DNA from: Coriobacteriaceae bacterium AF08-21
Lineage (GTDB): Bacteria; Actinomycetota; Coriobacteriia; Coriobacteriales; Coriobacteriaceae
NCBI GenBank assembly: GCA_027687465.1
Contig: JAQCQR010000002.1
Coordinates: forward strand, 62,001 to 126,000
Reading direction: 5' to 3'
Length of the DNA stretch: 64,000 bases
In this document: positions 33,858 to 42,473 of the stretch, piece after piece
How the letters are laid out: the number at the start of each line of letters is the position of its first letter
How positions within the stretch are numbered: the stretch's first letter is position 1
Notes under the pieces: model-generated
What the model was told of the DNA's origin: nothing
The model's database searches: none
The model's input: the letters and a program-made list of their open reading frames with translations, nothing else
Made by a program: the position numbers and the translations under genes

Positions 33858-35213
33858 TTAGCCCTCGTCTTCTTGATCTGTGGGAAGGCCCGCGGGCGTG
33901 AGTCCCAAGATCTCATCGGCTTGGTCGGCATCTTCCAGCGCGTCGATGTCCTTGAGTTTGCGCTCCATGACGTTGGTGCGCGTGGTGATGATGCCCTCGA
34001 CCGTTTTACCCGCGGTCTCGATCTGCTGCTGGGCGCGGCGCAGTGCCGCCTGATAACGTGGCAGCTCGGCCTTGACGGCGGAGAGCACGCGCAGTACGTC
34101 GTCGGTACGTTTTTGCAGCCTAAACGTCTGGTAGCTCATCTGCAGGCTGTTGAGAATGGCGGCCATGGTGCTGGGACCGGCTACGTTGACGTGATAGTCG
34201 CGGCCCAGGGTCTCGATAAGCCCGGGGCGGCTGACGACCTCGGCGTACAGGCCCTCAAACGGCACGAACATAATGCCAAAGTTGGTCGTTGCCGGCACAC
34301 TCAGGTACTTTTCGCAGATGTCTTTAGCCTCGCGCTTGACCATGGTGTCGAGCGTCTTGCGCGCAGCCGCCACGGTCTCCGCATCGCCCGACTCCTGCGC
34401 GTCGAGCAGATGCTCGTACGCATCACCCGGGAATTTGGAGTCAATCGGCAGCAGCACGGGGTCGCCCTCGTCTACCGGCAGCCTGACAGCAAACTCAACA
34501 CGCTCCGAGGCGCCGGGCTTGGTGGCAACGTTTTCCAGATACTGGTCGGGCGTAAGGATGTCCGCCAGGATTGCACCCAGCTGCACCTCGCCCAAAATGC
34601 CACGCGCCTTGACATTGCCCAGCACGCGCTTAAGGTCGCCCACGCCGGTGGCGATAGACTGCATGTCGCCCAGGCCCTTGTACACGGCCTCGAGCTGGTC
34701 GCTCACCTGCTTAAACGATGCCGACAGTCGGTCGTTGAGCGTGCGAGAGAGCTTCTCGTCCACCGTCGCACGCATTTGGTCGAGCTGCACGTTGTTGTCT
34801 TTGCGGATGGCGCCCAGCTGGGCATCGACCGTCTCGCGCACCTTGTCCAGGCGGTGCTCGATGCCCTCGCGGTTGGCACCGAGCTGTTGGGCCGTCTCGC
34901 GGCGCAGGTCATCCATACGGTCGCCGGCCTGCGAGAACTCTCGCGCGATGGTCAGGTAGCGTTGCTGCTCCACGGCCGCATCGGTCGTCTGCTGCTGCGC
35001 GATGGCGTTTGCCGTGCGGCGGGTTTCGGCCAACGCGACGTTGAGGGCATCGAGCGCGCTGTTGGCCTGCTCGAGCGCCGCGAGCGTCTCCGCTTCGTTG
35101 CCGCCACGCTCTCGCAACTCGGCACGAAGGCCCTTAAGCTGCAGGGCGCAGACCGCAGCAACTCCCACCGCCACCAAGGCAATCACAACAAGCGCAATAT
35201 CAATAGCAGACAT
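33858..35213 (-). CDS. rmuC: DNA recombination protein RmuC
   Basis: A 451-residue RmuC-family protein: an N-terminal membrane anchor (IDIALVVIALVAVGVAAVCAL), a long coiled-coil region (about residues 25-190), and a nuclease-like core with VEFAVRLP, LPIDSKFPGDAYEHLLDA and TNFGIMFVPFEGLYAEVV. The family limits rearrangement at inverted repeats, of interest in a region so rich in palindromes. The ATG at 35213 follows GCGGAG. A terminator lies just past the stop. Confidence 0.93.
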   Translation of the reverse strand: MSAIDIALVVIALVAVGVAAVCALQLKGLRAELRERGGNEAETLAALEQANSALDALNVALAETRRTANAIAQQQTTDAAVEQQRYLTIAREFSQAGDRMDDLRRETAQQLGANREGIEHRLDKVRETVDAQLGAIRKDNNVQLDQMRATVDEKLSRTLNDRLSASFKQVSDQLEAVYKGLGDMQSIATGVGDLKRVLGNVKARGILGEVQLGAILADILTPDQYLENVATKPGASERVEFAVRLPVDEGDPVLLPIDSKFPGDAYEHLLDAQESGDAETVAAARKTLDTMVKREAKDICEKYLSVPATTNFGIMFVPFEGLYAEVVSRPGLIETLGRDYHVNVAGPSTMAAILNSLQMSYQTFRLQKRTDDVLRVLSAVKAELPRYQAALRRAQQQIETAGKTVEGIITTRTNVMERKLKDIDALEDADQADEILGLTPAGLPTDQEDEG

Positions 35214-35264
35214 AGACTCCGCCCAACAAACCCAATCGATTATCAATCAAAACCGCGATCAATC

Positions 35265-35828
35265 TTACCCTGCCACACGCACCGGGCGCCCGGCCCCTTC
35301 TTGGGTGCTTCTCTCCTCCGCATATTCCATAATGCGACGCGCTGTCTTCCTGCTCACCTTCGAGTCATCACCGGCTAAGTATGCGTACACGTTTCCCTTA
35401 TTCAGATTCAAATCGCGGCAGAGACCGTAGCGCGTTACACCCGATTCCTCCAATGCTTTAAGTGTTCTCTTTCTCATCAGGGCGTTCACCCTTCTGTCGG
35501 CCGCTGGCTTTTCTTTCACCCCTCTATACGCACGCCAAACGTTGGCGTAACGATTGGGGAGCTTATCCTCGGAGCATAGAGATGCCAGGCTACTCGCTTG
35601 GCCATACAGAGACAAAACACCTCGATAGCCCTCTTCCATCCACGAGCCCTCGGATAAACCCAGAACGTATTCGGCCTTACCCTGCGCCAAAGCGAGCAAA
35701 AACAGAGGCTCCGCCACACGCGGCTCGACCGTTGTTGCCTGCTTTACAAGCTTCCTAAAACTCAGCGACTGCTGTCCGGACAGCTCTCGGCAATAGCCTT
35801 TCAAAAATCCCTCAAAAGTCAGATTCAA
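35265..35828 (-). CDS. Uncharacterised HTH-containing protein paired with a nucleotidyltransferase
   Basis: A 187-residue protein of unknown function. Residues about 128-168 (SGVTRYGLCRDLNLNKGNVYAYLAG...VSRKTARRIM) look like a helix-turn-helix; the N-terminal 110 residues are helical with no recognised motif. Start is TTG with AAGGAGGT upstream, overlapping the stop of the nucleotidyltransferase by four bases, so the two are translationally coupled. The arrangement recalls nucleotidyltransferase-based toxin-antitoxin pairs, in which this would be the DNA-binding partner; unproven. Confidence 0.7.
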   Translation of the reverse strand: MNLTFEGFLKGYCRELSGQQSLSFRKLVKQATTVEPRVAEPLFLLALAQGKAEYVLGLSEGSWMEEGYRGVLSLYGQASSLASLCSEDKLPNRYANVWRAYRGVKEKPAADRRVNALMRKRTLKALEESGVTRYGLCRDLNLNKGNVYAYLAGDDSKVSRKTARRIMEYAEERSTQEGAGRPVRVAG

Positions 35829-36355
35829 CCGAGCACCTCCTTTTTGTATTGCCTGTATGCGCAGACCATCTCTTGATAACTCCGCTCTGAAGGCGACGAG
35901 GCCAACGCCTCTCCTTCATCGAATATAAGCCGCTCGAGCAGATCCCAATCAAGTCGGTCGATAAATGTTCGACTATGGAGGTCGACGATGTCGTTCGGAC
36001 GATAGGCATAAAGCTTCATCACCGCCAGATCCTCCAAAGATGGCGTAAAGTACCTGATAAAATGCGCCCCAATCTCCAATGGGATCAGTCGATCTTCGTA
36101 ATTGAATGGCATCTGGTTGCAATATGCCACTGCCATGCCATTCACCTCGGGGTATCGAGCTATGATCTCGCGGAGGCACCTGTCTGCCTCAAACACATCA
36201 ATGTCATGTGTAACCGACCGATTCGTCACATCGTTTAGCATGAAGGCGCTTCCTCCCACCAATACAACGCTCGGTCTATCGTCTCTTGGACCCATTTCCA
36301 GCTCCGCCTCTTCGTCAATATCCAAAAGAGTCTGCTCTAAATCCTGCTTATACAT
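35825..36355 (-). CDS. DUF6036/MNT-like nucleotidyltransferase
   Basis: A 176-residue protein with the minimal nucleotidyltransferase signature: Gly34-Gly35-Ser36 in VLVGGSAFML and Asp51/Asp53 in THDIDVF. Then DLAVMKLYAYRPNDIVDLHS resembles the AbiEii-like extension. Such proteins transfer nucleotides to RNA or protein targets and often act as toxins. It is first in a two-gene unit with the HTH protein. AGGATT precedes the ATG. Base composition is lower in GC than the neighbours, hinting at transfer. Confidence 0.78.
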   Translation of the reverse strand: MYKQDLEQTLLDIDEEAELEMGPRDDRPSVVLVGGSAFMLNDVTNRSVTHDIDVFEADRCLREIIARYPEVNGMAVAYCNQMPFNYEDRLIPLEIGAHFIRYFTPSLEDLAVMKLYAYRPNDIVDLHSRTFIDRLDWDLLERLIFDEGEALASSPSERSYQEMVCAYRQYKKEVLG

Positions 36356-36478
36356 AGCAAATCCTATTATTATTTATCTTCAATAATACTATTCAGTCGC
36401 ACGACAGGACCCGCACGATGCAAGAATCCTACTCATGGCGAGAATCCCTACACCCTAGAAGTCCTAATGTGACAAACG

Positions 36479-36913
36479 CTAGCTCTCCCAGCCGGCGCGG
36501 ATGGTTGTTATGACGTCACCTAGGCGCTGGCCGAGGGCTGACAGATGTTGGAGCACCTCGTTGGGCGATGCGCCGTTGAGGATGCACGTGAGGGCATACG
36601 ACGCCAGAAAGATGGCCGCAAGCCCCAGCGGGATGAGCACGATCATCGCCAATGTGCGCAGGCGCTGGCCCAAACGGCGGCGGCGCGCGCGGCGTTTGTC
36701 GAACGCGAGCTCCTGCGCATATGAATCCTGCTGTACGGAATAGGCCTCTGGCGCCGATTCACACCCGGGCACAGCTGCAGGTACAGCAGCGGGCACGACA
36801 TTTTGCGCAAAGGGCTGGGCTGCCGCCCCTTGCATTTGCATCTCCATGAGTCGTTGCTGCTGACGCAGCATGCGCTCAGCTTGTTGCTGCGGAGTCTCAA
36901 GAAACAGATCCAT
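36479..36913 (-). CDS. Small single-pass membrane protein, unknown
   Basis: A 144-residue protein: a Gln/Met-rich N-terminal region (QQQAERMLRQQQRLMEMQMQ), a Pro/Ala stretch, a basic patch (KRRARRRRLGQRLR), one hydrophobic helix (TLAMIVLIPLGLAAIFLASYALTCIL, about residues 87-112) and a short tail. TTGGAGG lies at good spacing before the ATG at 36913. No family recognised. The basic patch before the helix suggests the N-terminal part is cytoplasmic. Confidence 0.65.
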   Translation of the reverse strand: MDLFLETPQQQAERMLRQQQRLMEMQMQGAAAQPFAQNVVPAAVPAAVPGCESAPEAYSVQQDSYAQELAFDKRRARRRRLGQRLRTLAMIVLIPLGLAAIFLASYALTCILNGASPNEVLQHLSALGQRLGDVITTIRAGWES

Positions 36914-37165
36914 GTTGGCCTCCAAAATCGGGGCATTCGGCGCTTACGACCAGCATCCCGCACCACCATGACCGCGACAACGCAATCGCCGGCAATAGCC
37001 ACAAAGTTTCTTTTGCTCAAAAGCCGTCGAAAAGCTCAACAACTCCCCTACCAGCACTTTCTCTGAGCTTTTTTCGCCAGCAATCTTTTGGCCTTCCACT
37101 CTTACGCCAACTGACCAAAATCTAACCAAAAGCTTGACGAAAATTGTGAAGACAGGGACCCCACA

Positions 37166-37356
37166 CAAAAACGTGCCGTCCCAAAAGGGGCGGCACACAA
37201 ACCAATCTATTAGCCAAAACTCGTTGGCAAGCTCGCGCCGTCAGACCCGCGGCGCACGCCTTTGCCTCGCGCGACCCTGCGAAGCCGTGAGCGAGAGGGA
37301 AAGGGATGCGCCGCCGGTCTGACGCCCGGAGCGGTAAAGCCAGCAGTTGCCCCGCG
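37166..37356 (-). repeat. 191-nt duplicated 3'-end module, copy 1, with terminator
   Basis: It aligns without gaps to 38094-38284 (offset 928) with six differences by eye. On the minus strand it begins shortly after the stop of the membrane protein gene and ends in a hairpin, GTGCCGCCCC-TTTT-GGGACGGCAC, followed by TTTTTGTG. An internal inverted repeat (CGTCAGACCGGCGGCG with CGCCGCGGGTCTGACG) marks a second stem. The rest of 36914-37165 shows no gene. Confidence 0.85.
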
Positions 37357-37378
37357 CTCCGCAGTCGGTGAAAGCAGA

Positions 37379-38008
37379 TTACATGCCCGCGAGACCTCGA
37401 GCTGCGGTGGCACACATAAACGCCAGGACTAGGATCACGAGTGAGCCCGCGATGTCGACCAGCACGCCCATTGCGCGACGCTCAAACAGCCAGCTCTCAA
37501 AGTGCAGAGCGACGTTGCGCCAAACACGCCACAACAAGATGCCCATGCCGATGACGCCGGGAATATTGAGCAGCAAAATCTCGGAGCACAAGAGGCCAAT
37601 CAAGTTGCCGGCGGCAAAGCCCGCATCGCCCTCGCAGTATTTGCGATAAATCATGTACAGCATGTACGCCACAAACGGCTGCAGGCACGCAGAGATAAAC
37701 GTAACTACCATCGAGGGGTCCTGAGAAAAGACATCGGTGAGCTTATCCACGCTCGTGGCATCCTTAGAGGCCAGGAACAGGCCAATGACCACCACGGGCA
37801 CCACGCCCAAGATGACCTCGACCAGAGTAAACAACTTGGCAGTCAAATCCTCACTAGCCGAATTCAAATGAGGCGCCCACTCAGGATGAGCATGCGCACC
37901 GGCTTTCTTCTTATCGGCACGCTCTGCCTTGCCGCCCTCAACAACCCGACGCTCAGGATCCTTACGAGTCCCAGCAGCAGCCACCCGAGCCCGAGATTTC
38001 TTACCCAT
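37379..38008 (-). CDS. Membrane protein of unknown function, flanked by the 191-nt repeats
   Basis: A 209-residue protein with a basic N-terminus (KKSRARVAAAGTRKDPERR) and about four hydrophobic segments: VILGVVPVVVIGLFLA, FISACLQPFVAYMLYMIYR, LIGLLCSEILLLNIPGVIGMGILL and GVLVDIAGSLVILVLAFMCATA. The ATG at 38008 follows GAGGT at seven bases. No family recognised. It lies exactly between two near-identical 191-nt repeats, so repeat-mediated deletion or duplication is conceivable. Confidence 0.7.
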   Translation of the reverse strand: MGKKSRARVAAAGTRKDPERRVVEGGKAERADKKKAGAHAHPEWAPHLNSASEDLTAKLFTLVEVILGVVPVVVIGLFLASKDATSVDKLTDVFSQDPSMVVTFISACLQPFVAYMLYMIYRKYCEGDAGFAAGNLIGLLCSEILLLNIPGVIGMGILLWRVWRNVALHFESWLFERRAMGVLVDIAGSLVILVLAFMCATAARGLAGM

Positions 38009-38093
38009 AACCAACACCTCACAAGAGGAAACGAATAGCCAACGCTACCCAGTGTACCCCCTAAGCAACATCACCGCCCCAACTGGCCCCATA

Positions 38094-38284
38094 CAAAAAC
38101 GTGCCGCCCCAAAAGGGGCGGCACGCAAACCAATCTATTAGCCAAAACTCGTTGGCAAGCCCGCGCCGTCAGACCCGCGGCGTATGCCTTTGCCTCGCGC
38201 GACTCTGCGAAGCCGTGAGCGAGAGGGAAAGGGATGCGCCGCCGGTCTGACGCCCGGAGCGGTAAAGCCAGCAGTTGCCCCGCG
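38094..38284 (-). repeat. 191-nt duplicated 3'-end module, copy 2, with terminator
   Basis: It forms the 3' end of the rubrerythrin transcript on the minus strand. The terminator stem GTGCCGCCCC/GGGGCGGCAC is perfect here and is followed by GTTTTTGT. About 97 percent identical to 37166-37356. Confidence 0.85.
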
Positions 38285-38348
38285 AAGCCGTGAGCGAGGA
38301 GGGAAGGTAGTCCGGCCCTCCCGGCCCAGCTCACGCAAGCGCCACGCG

Positions 38349-38888
38349 CTAGTAGTTCACCACCTGCTCCTCAAAGTACGCCTTGGGGTGGTTGCACACC
38401 GGGCACACCTCAGGCGCCTCGGCACCAACGTGCAGGTGCCCGCAGTTCAGGCACTTCCACACCTTTACGCCCTCACGCTCAAACACCTCGCCCGACTCGA
38501 TGCGCTCGACGAGCTTGTTGTAGCGCTCCTCGTGGGCCTTCTCGACGGCGGCGACACCACGGAACTTTGCGGCAATCTCGGCAAAGCCCTCTTCCTCGGC
38601 GGTCTTGGCAAACTCGTCGTACATCGTGGTCCACTCGTAGTTCTCACCCGCGGCGGCATCGCGCAGATTGTCCAGGGTATCGGGGACGGCGCCATCGTGC
38701 AGATACTTAAACCACAGTTTGGCGTGCTCGGACTCGTTGCCAGCCGTCTCGGCAAAGATGTTCGAGATCTGAACGTAGCCGTCCTTCTTTGCCTTGGAGG
38801 CATAGTAGCGATACTTGGTGTGTGCCTGGGACTCACCGGCAAAAGCGGTCTCGAGGTTCTTCTTGGTTTGAGAATTCTCAAAATCCAT
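38349..38888 (-). CDS. Rubrerythrin
   Basis: A 179-residue rubrerythrin. The N-terminal diiron ferritin-like four-helix domain has [16 protein letters not shown] and ...EKAHEERY, with E-x-x-H ligand pairs. The C-terminal rubredoxin-like iron site is C-x2-C (KCLNCGH) and C-x2-C (VCPVCNHP). It reduces hydrogen peroxide in anaerobes. The ATG at 38888 follows AAGGGAAG. It lies downstream of the Rrf2/MutY-like pair on the same strand, an oxidative-stress setting. Confidence 0.96.
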   Translation of the reverse strand: MDFENSQTKKNLETAFAGESQAHTKYRYYASKAKKDGYVQISNIFAETAGNESEHAKLWFKYLHDGAVPDTLDNLRDAAAGENYEWTTMYDEFAKTAEEEGFAEIAAKFRGVAAVEKAHEERYNKLVERIESGEVFEREGVKVWKCLNCGHLHVGAEAPEVCPVCNHPKAYFEEQVVNY

Positions 38889-39002
38889 AGGTGTACTTCC
38901 CTTCAACGCATGCCGCCCGTAGGCTTCGAGCGGCCTCGTCTTTAGGATGCCCTCATGCCGAAAATCTAAACCTTACAATCCTGTTCTTCAGATTTGCACG
39001 GG

Positions 39003-39908
39003 CTAGATGCTCAGCCAGCGATCGCCCTCGGCTCGGCAAAAGCCCTCACGCTCCAGGTCGGCCAGAATGCCCGCGACAAGCTCGCGCTCGACCGGTCCAC
39101 GCCCAGCCGCCGCTTCCATCTCGTTAACGCCCACCACGGCATCAGCAAGCGTAATCCCCGCCGGCTGGCCATCGCGCGCTGCCAGCAACATGCGCACGAT
39201 ATGCGCGCGCTTTTGGCGACGTGAGCCCTCAAACTTTGATTGACGGCTATAGCCCGCCGAGCGCCTGGACGGATTGGGCAACGTCTTTTTTAGATATGCG
39301 CCGTAATCCAGCAACGCGTAATACCACGCGCGCGGCGTATCGGCATCATCGAGCGGCACGGCAAAGGGAGCGATCTCGTCGGTCGCCGCACCGGGGACCG
39401 CCGGACAGGCCGCCTGAATCAGCGGCACCAGCTCGCGGTCGGGAACAGCCGGTACATCGGGAAAGAAGTGATGCAGAAAGACCGTGCGCACGTTGGTCTC
39501 CAGATACACGCCTGGAAGGTCAAACGCAAACGACCGGATACCTTGCGCCGTTGCCGGGCCAATACCAGGCAGAGCGACCAAGTCACGCGTCTCGTGCGGA
39601 AACTCCCCGTCCCAGTCCTCTACAACGCGCTGGGCGGCCTTGTGGAGCGCCAGAGCGCGTCGGTTGTAGCCCATCCCCTGCCAAGCGTCCAAAACATCGG
39701 AAGGCGCGGCCTGGGCAAGCGCCTGCACAGTCGGAAAGCGATCGAGCCACGCCGGCATACGCGTCTCCACGCGCGGCACCTGTGTTTGCTGCAGCATGAC
39801 CTCAGAAAGCCAAATGATGTACGGATCGCGCGTGCGGCGCCACGGAAGGTCGCGATAACGCAGGACCCCTTCCGAACGAATCATCGAACGAAAGGGGTCC
39901 TGAATCAT
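39003..39908 (-). CDS. MutY-like HhH-GPD DNA glycosylase without Fe-S cluster
   Basis: A 301-residue glycosylase of the endonuclease III/MutY fold. WLSEVMLQQTQV carries Glu36, equivalent to the MutY catalytic Glu, and the HhH is LPGIGPATAQGI. The position of the MutY catalytic Asp is Glu137 (YLETNVRTV), and the four cysteine ligands of the [4Fe-4S] cluster are absent. The C-terminal NUDIX-like recognition domain is replaced by a short SKFEGSRRQKRAHI segment and a winged-helix-like end. Adenine-glycosylase activity is likely but not certain. AAGGAG precedes the ATG. The Rrf2 gene is 21 bases upstream. Confidence 0.82.
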   Translation of the reverse strand: MIQDPFRSMIRSEGVLRYRDLPWRRTRDPYIIWLSEVMLQQTQVPRVETRMPAWLDRFPTVQALAQAAPSDVLDAWQGMGYNRRALALHKAAQRVVEDWDGEFPHETRDLVALPGIGPATAQGIRSFAFDLPGVYLETNVRTVFLHHFFPDVPAVPDRELVPLIQAACPAVPGAATDEIAPFAVPLDDADTPRAWYYALLDYGAYLKKTLPNPSRRSAGYSRQSKFEGSRRQKRAHIVRMLLAARDGQPAGITLADAVVGVNEMEAAAGRGPVERELVAGILADLEREGFCRAEGDRWLSI

Positions 39909-39929
39909 ATCTATGCTCCTTATGCGGCG

Positions 39930-40415
39930 CTATTCCTCCCGGCAAGCGAACGCGCAGGTGGCGTACTCGGGAAACGCGTCGCGGTCGGCGAATTTGGAAT
40001 CGACGGCCGGGAACTGGCGGTGAGCGACGATGTCGCCGAGCGAAACGGAATCGAGGTAGTCGCGCATCAACGCTTGAGCTCCGGCCCACAGGGGATGATA
40101 GCAGCACGTGCCCATGCGTGCACAGTCGCCATCGGGTGCGGTGCAATCATTCATAACCATAGGGCCCTGAACGGCCTCGACGACCTGACGAATGGTGACG
40201 TCGTCCGGACTGACCTTGAGACGCATGCCACCGTGGACGCCACGCAGGCTCTCCACAATACCGGCCTGGACCAAACCGTGCTGAATCGAGCGGGCAAACG
40301 AATACGGAACATTGACCTCTTCGGCAGCGGTGCGAACAGAAAGCAAACGCTCCGGATCCTCGGCAAGCATCGCCAACATACGAAGGGCGTAATCAGTCTT
40401 CCTCGATATGTCCAT
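39930..40415 (-). CDS. Rrf2-family regulator, probable Fe-S sensor
   Basis: A 161-residue Rrf2-family transcription factor. The winged helix is MDISRKTDYALRMLAMLAE and YSFARSIQHGLVQAGIVESLRGVHGGMRL. Four cysteines at 91, 98, 104 and 105 (NDCTAPDGDCARMGTCC) match the cluster-binding region of IscR/NsrR-type sensors. The ATG at 40415 follows AAAGGGG. First gene before the MutY-like gene, so it may couple redox or NO sensing to repair. A TATACT box at 40575-40580 (minus strand) is a possible promoter element. No gene is seen in 40416-40736. Confidence 0.88.
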   Translation of the reverse strand: MDISRKTDYALRMLAMLAEDPERLLSVRTAAEEVNVPYSFARSIQHGLVQAGIVESLRGVHGGMRLKVSPDDVTIRQVVEAVQGPMVMNDCTAPDGDCARMGTCCYHPLWAGAQALMRDYLDSVSLGDIVAHRQFPAVDSKFADRDAFPEYATCAFACREE

Positions 40416-40736
40416 TTTTCCCCTTTCAAGGAATACGAACAGCTCGAACGAGCTCCGGGGCCGAGCTTGTGTCGAGACGCTAAATGACCGCAGGACATCC
40501 AAATGGTAAATCGGATATCCACTGAATGCCGCGCTTGGAGCGAAATGCATCAGATGCGGCCTACAGTGCAATTTAGTATAACCTAACCCCCTGTCTCGTT
40601 GAACAGGTGTTGCGCAACAAAGCTGTTGTTTAGACAGATATGCTTATTAGATTTTACTTGCGTTCCCGAAGGCGCGGGGATTCTGGGCGAAGATGCGCCA
40701 GGGCGATCGTTCTATCGAAACAAAGTGCATCAAACG

Positions 40737-40766
40737 CAAAAAGCCACGTCCGAAGACGTGGCTTTA
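40737..40766 (-). terminator. Terminator after tRNA-Asp
   Basis: On the minus strand, GCCACGTC-TTCG-GACGTGGC with a UUCG loop is followed by TTTTTG. It starts about 12 bases after the tRNA. Confidence 0.92.
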
Positions 40767-40773
40767 ATTGCGT

Positions 40774-40851
<78 letters not shown>

Positions 40852-41076
40852 AGGCAGACGTTCGCGTTTGTTTCCGCTCGCGTGCGCTGCGGGGATTAGT
40901 ATACACAGAAGTCTGTCCGGCGCGCAACAACTTTTTTGAAAAAATTTTTCGGTCCCTCCCTGCCGTCACTTTCTTCAACCAGTTTTGCGGGCGTGCGCCG
41001 CTGCGCGGCTAGCCCGCGTGTTCCTCGGCGGGGTTGGTCTGATTGTTCTGGTTGGACTTCTTACTTTGGCTCAAAG

Positions 41077-41111
41077 AAAAACGGGAGATGCCTTGTGCAT
41101 CCCCCGTTTTT
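41077..41111 (-). terminator. Terminator of the phosphodiesterase gene
   Basis: AAAAACGGGAGATGC (41077-41091) and GCATCCCCCGTTTTT (41097-41111) pair with one mismatch; the T-rich arm serves as the tail. The stem lies just past the stop codon. The remaining 40852-41076 shows only the tRNA upstream region. Confidence 0.85.
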
Positions 41112-41118
41112 GTTGCGG

Positions 41119-41586
41119 TTAGTCTAGGTCAATAAACTTGGTACTTATGACATGGCCGTCTTTTACTAGCATTCTGGCCATAGTGGGGCCTCGGCTGCCT
41201 CTGGGGTAGCTGGCGCTGCCCGGGTTGAGGACTAGGCAGCGGCCCACCTGGGCTTCTTTGGTTACGTGGGTGTGGCCGTTGATGGCTACGTCTACGGATC
41301 CCACCGGAAGGTCTTCGCGGTAATGGGCTACGGCGAATTTGAGGCCTTCGTAGGTAAAGAGCGCAAGACGGTCTACATCGGGACCGTAGTCGCGGTAGTA
41401 ATCGTTGTTGCCCAAGACGGCCCGCACGGGGGCGATGGTGCATAGGTGCTCGTAGTCCATCTCTGACGTGAGGTCGCCGGCGTGGATGATCAGATCTGCG
41501 CCCTCAAGCTCATCCAAGAGCGCAGGCGATAAATAGCCGTGGGTGTCCGAGATGATGTCGATACGCTTGGCGCTTGCACTGTTCAT
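41119..41586 (-). CDS. YfcE/MJ0936-family metallophosphodiesterase
   Basis: A 155-residue calcineurin-like phosphoesterase. All metal motifs are present: DTHG (IISDTHGYL), GD (IHAGDL), GNND (VLGNNDYY) and GHTH (INGHTHV), with the C-terminal LNPGSASYPR. It hydrolyses phosphodiesters; the natural substrate is unknown. The ATG at 41586 follows GGAAGGGA. It is a single gene with terminators on both sides. Confidence 0.93.
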   Translation of the reverse strand: MNSASAKRIDIISDTHGYLSPALLDELEGADLIIHAGDLTSEMDYEHLCTIAPVRAVLGNNDYYRDYGPDVDRLALFTYEGLKFAVAHYREDLPVGSVDVAINGHTHVTKEAQVGRCLVLNPGSASYPRGSRGPTMARMLVKDGHVISTKFIDLD

Positions 41587-41627
41587 GGGATCCCTTCCGC
41601 AAAAAAAACGATTCGGCAGATACATAC

Positions 41628-41678
41628 AAAAAAGGCCCCACGGCCCCGCAGACGATGGGTCTACAGGGCTGCGGGGCC
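41628..41678 (-). terminator. Terminator of the first LytTR regulator gene
   Basis: GGCCCCGCAG (41642-41651) pairs with CTGCGGGGCC (41669-41678). On the minus strand GGGGCCTTTTTT follows. Confidence 0.88.
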
Positions 41679-41684
41679 AGTGTG

Positions 41685-42401
41685 CTAGAGACTCAGAGCC
41701 TTCTTGAGCGGCACGACGCGGCGGCGCGAAACCGGCACGCGTTCGTCGACGCCCGTAATGCCCAGCTGGATGGCGCCCGAGGGCACCGTCTCAACGTCCG
41801 TGACGCACGCTAGGTTGACGATATAGCGGCGGTGAACACGGAAGAAGCCAAAGTCGCAGAGCTTGGCCTCAAACTGCGCCAGCGAGGTCGTCGACAAAAA
41901 GCGATCATCGACGGTATAGATGCAGGAGTAATCGTCCTTTGCCATGATAAAGCGGATGTCATCCACGGGAATGAGCACCTTGCGGCCGCCCTTTTCCACC
42001 GGGATACGCTCGATGGTCACTTTGCTGTCCGTAACCGGCTTGGCGCGTTGCATGACCTTCTCGATCGCGCGATCCAAGCGAGCTTCCTCGACAGGCTTCA
42101 TCAGATAATCGACGGCATCGACGTCGAATGCCTCGACCGCATGGTCGCTATACGCAGTCACAAACACGATCGCCGGCGGATTTTTGAGCTTATGCAGCGC
42201 CTCGGCAAGTTGCAGGCCCGAGGCACCGGGCATCGAGATATCGAGAAACACGACATCCACGCGACTTTCCATAAGCATCTCGATGGCGGAGCGGACGCTC
42301 GACGCCTCCGTGATCGTGCCGATCTTGCCCGTTTGCTCGAGCAGGAAGCGAAGCTCCGAGCGAGCCGGCGCCTCATCATCCACAATCATCGCACGCAGCA
42401 T
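41685..42401 (-). CDS. LytTR-family response regulator, pair 1
   Basis: A 238-residue response regulator. The receiver domain has acidic residues VDDE and phospho-acceptor Asp54 (VVFLDISMPG), conserved Thr (FVTAYSD) and Lys (YLMKPVEE). The LytTR DNA-binding domain spans about residues 130-235 (FFRVHRRYIVNL and ERVPVSRRR). It probably activates transport or cell-envelope genes in response to the adjacent kinase. Start at ATG 42401; a TTG at 42422 is possible. It lies 72 bases downstream of the kinase gene. Confidence 0.92.
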   Translation of the reverse strand: MLRAMIVDDEAPARSELRFLLEQTGKIGTITEASSVRSAIEMLMESRVDVVFLDISMPGASGLQLAEALHKLKNPPAIVFVTAYSDHAVEAFDVDAVDYLMKPVEEARLDRAIEKVMQRAKPVTDSKVTIERIPVEKGGRKVLIPVDDIRFIMAKDDYSCIYTVDDRFLSTTSLAQFEAKLCDFGFFRVHRRYIVNLACVTDVETVPSGAIQLGITGVDERVPVSRRRVVPLKKALSL

Positions 42402-42473
42402 AGGGATAAAACCTTTCGTCAACTAACTACGCCGGGCGTCCGTCGCATGACGTTGAGCCCGTAGCTTTTTATT

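Noticed and set aside
31130-33901. 923-codon plus-strand open frame
   Set aside because: Runs antisense across nth and the ABC exporter, both with intact catalytic motifs; the peptide has no recognisable domain.
37122-38340. Composite transposon made by the 191-nt repeats
   Set aside because: The repeats carry terminators and no transposase or inverted ends; the enclosed gene is a membrane protein. A duplicated 3' end explains them better.
39003-39908. Calling this gene a standard mutY
   Set aside because: The Fe-S ligands, catalytic Asp and C-terminal recognition domain are missing, so it is described as MutY-like only.
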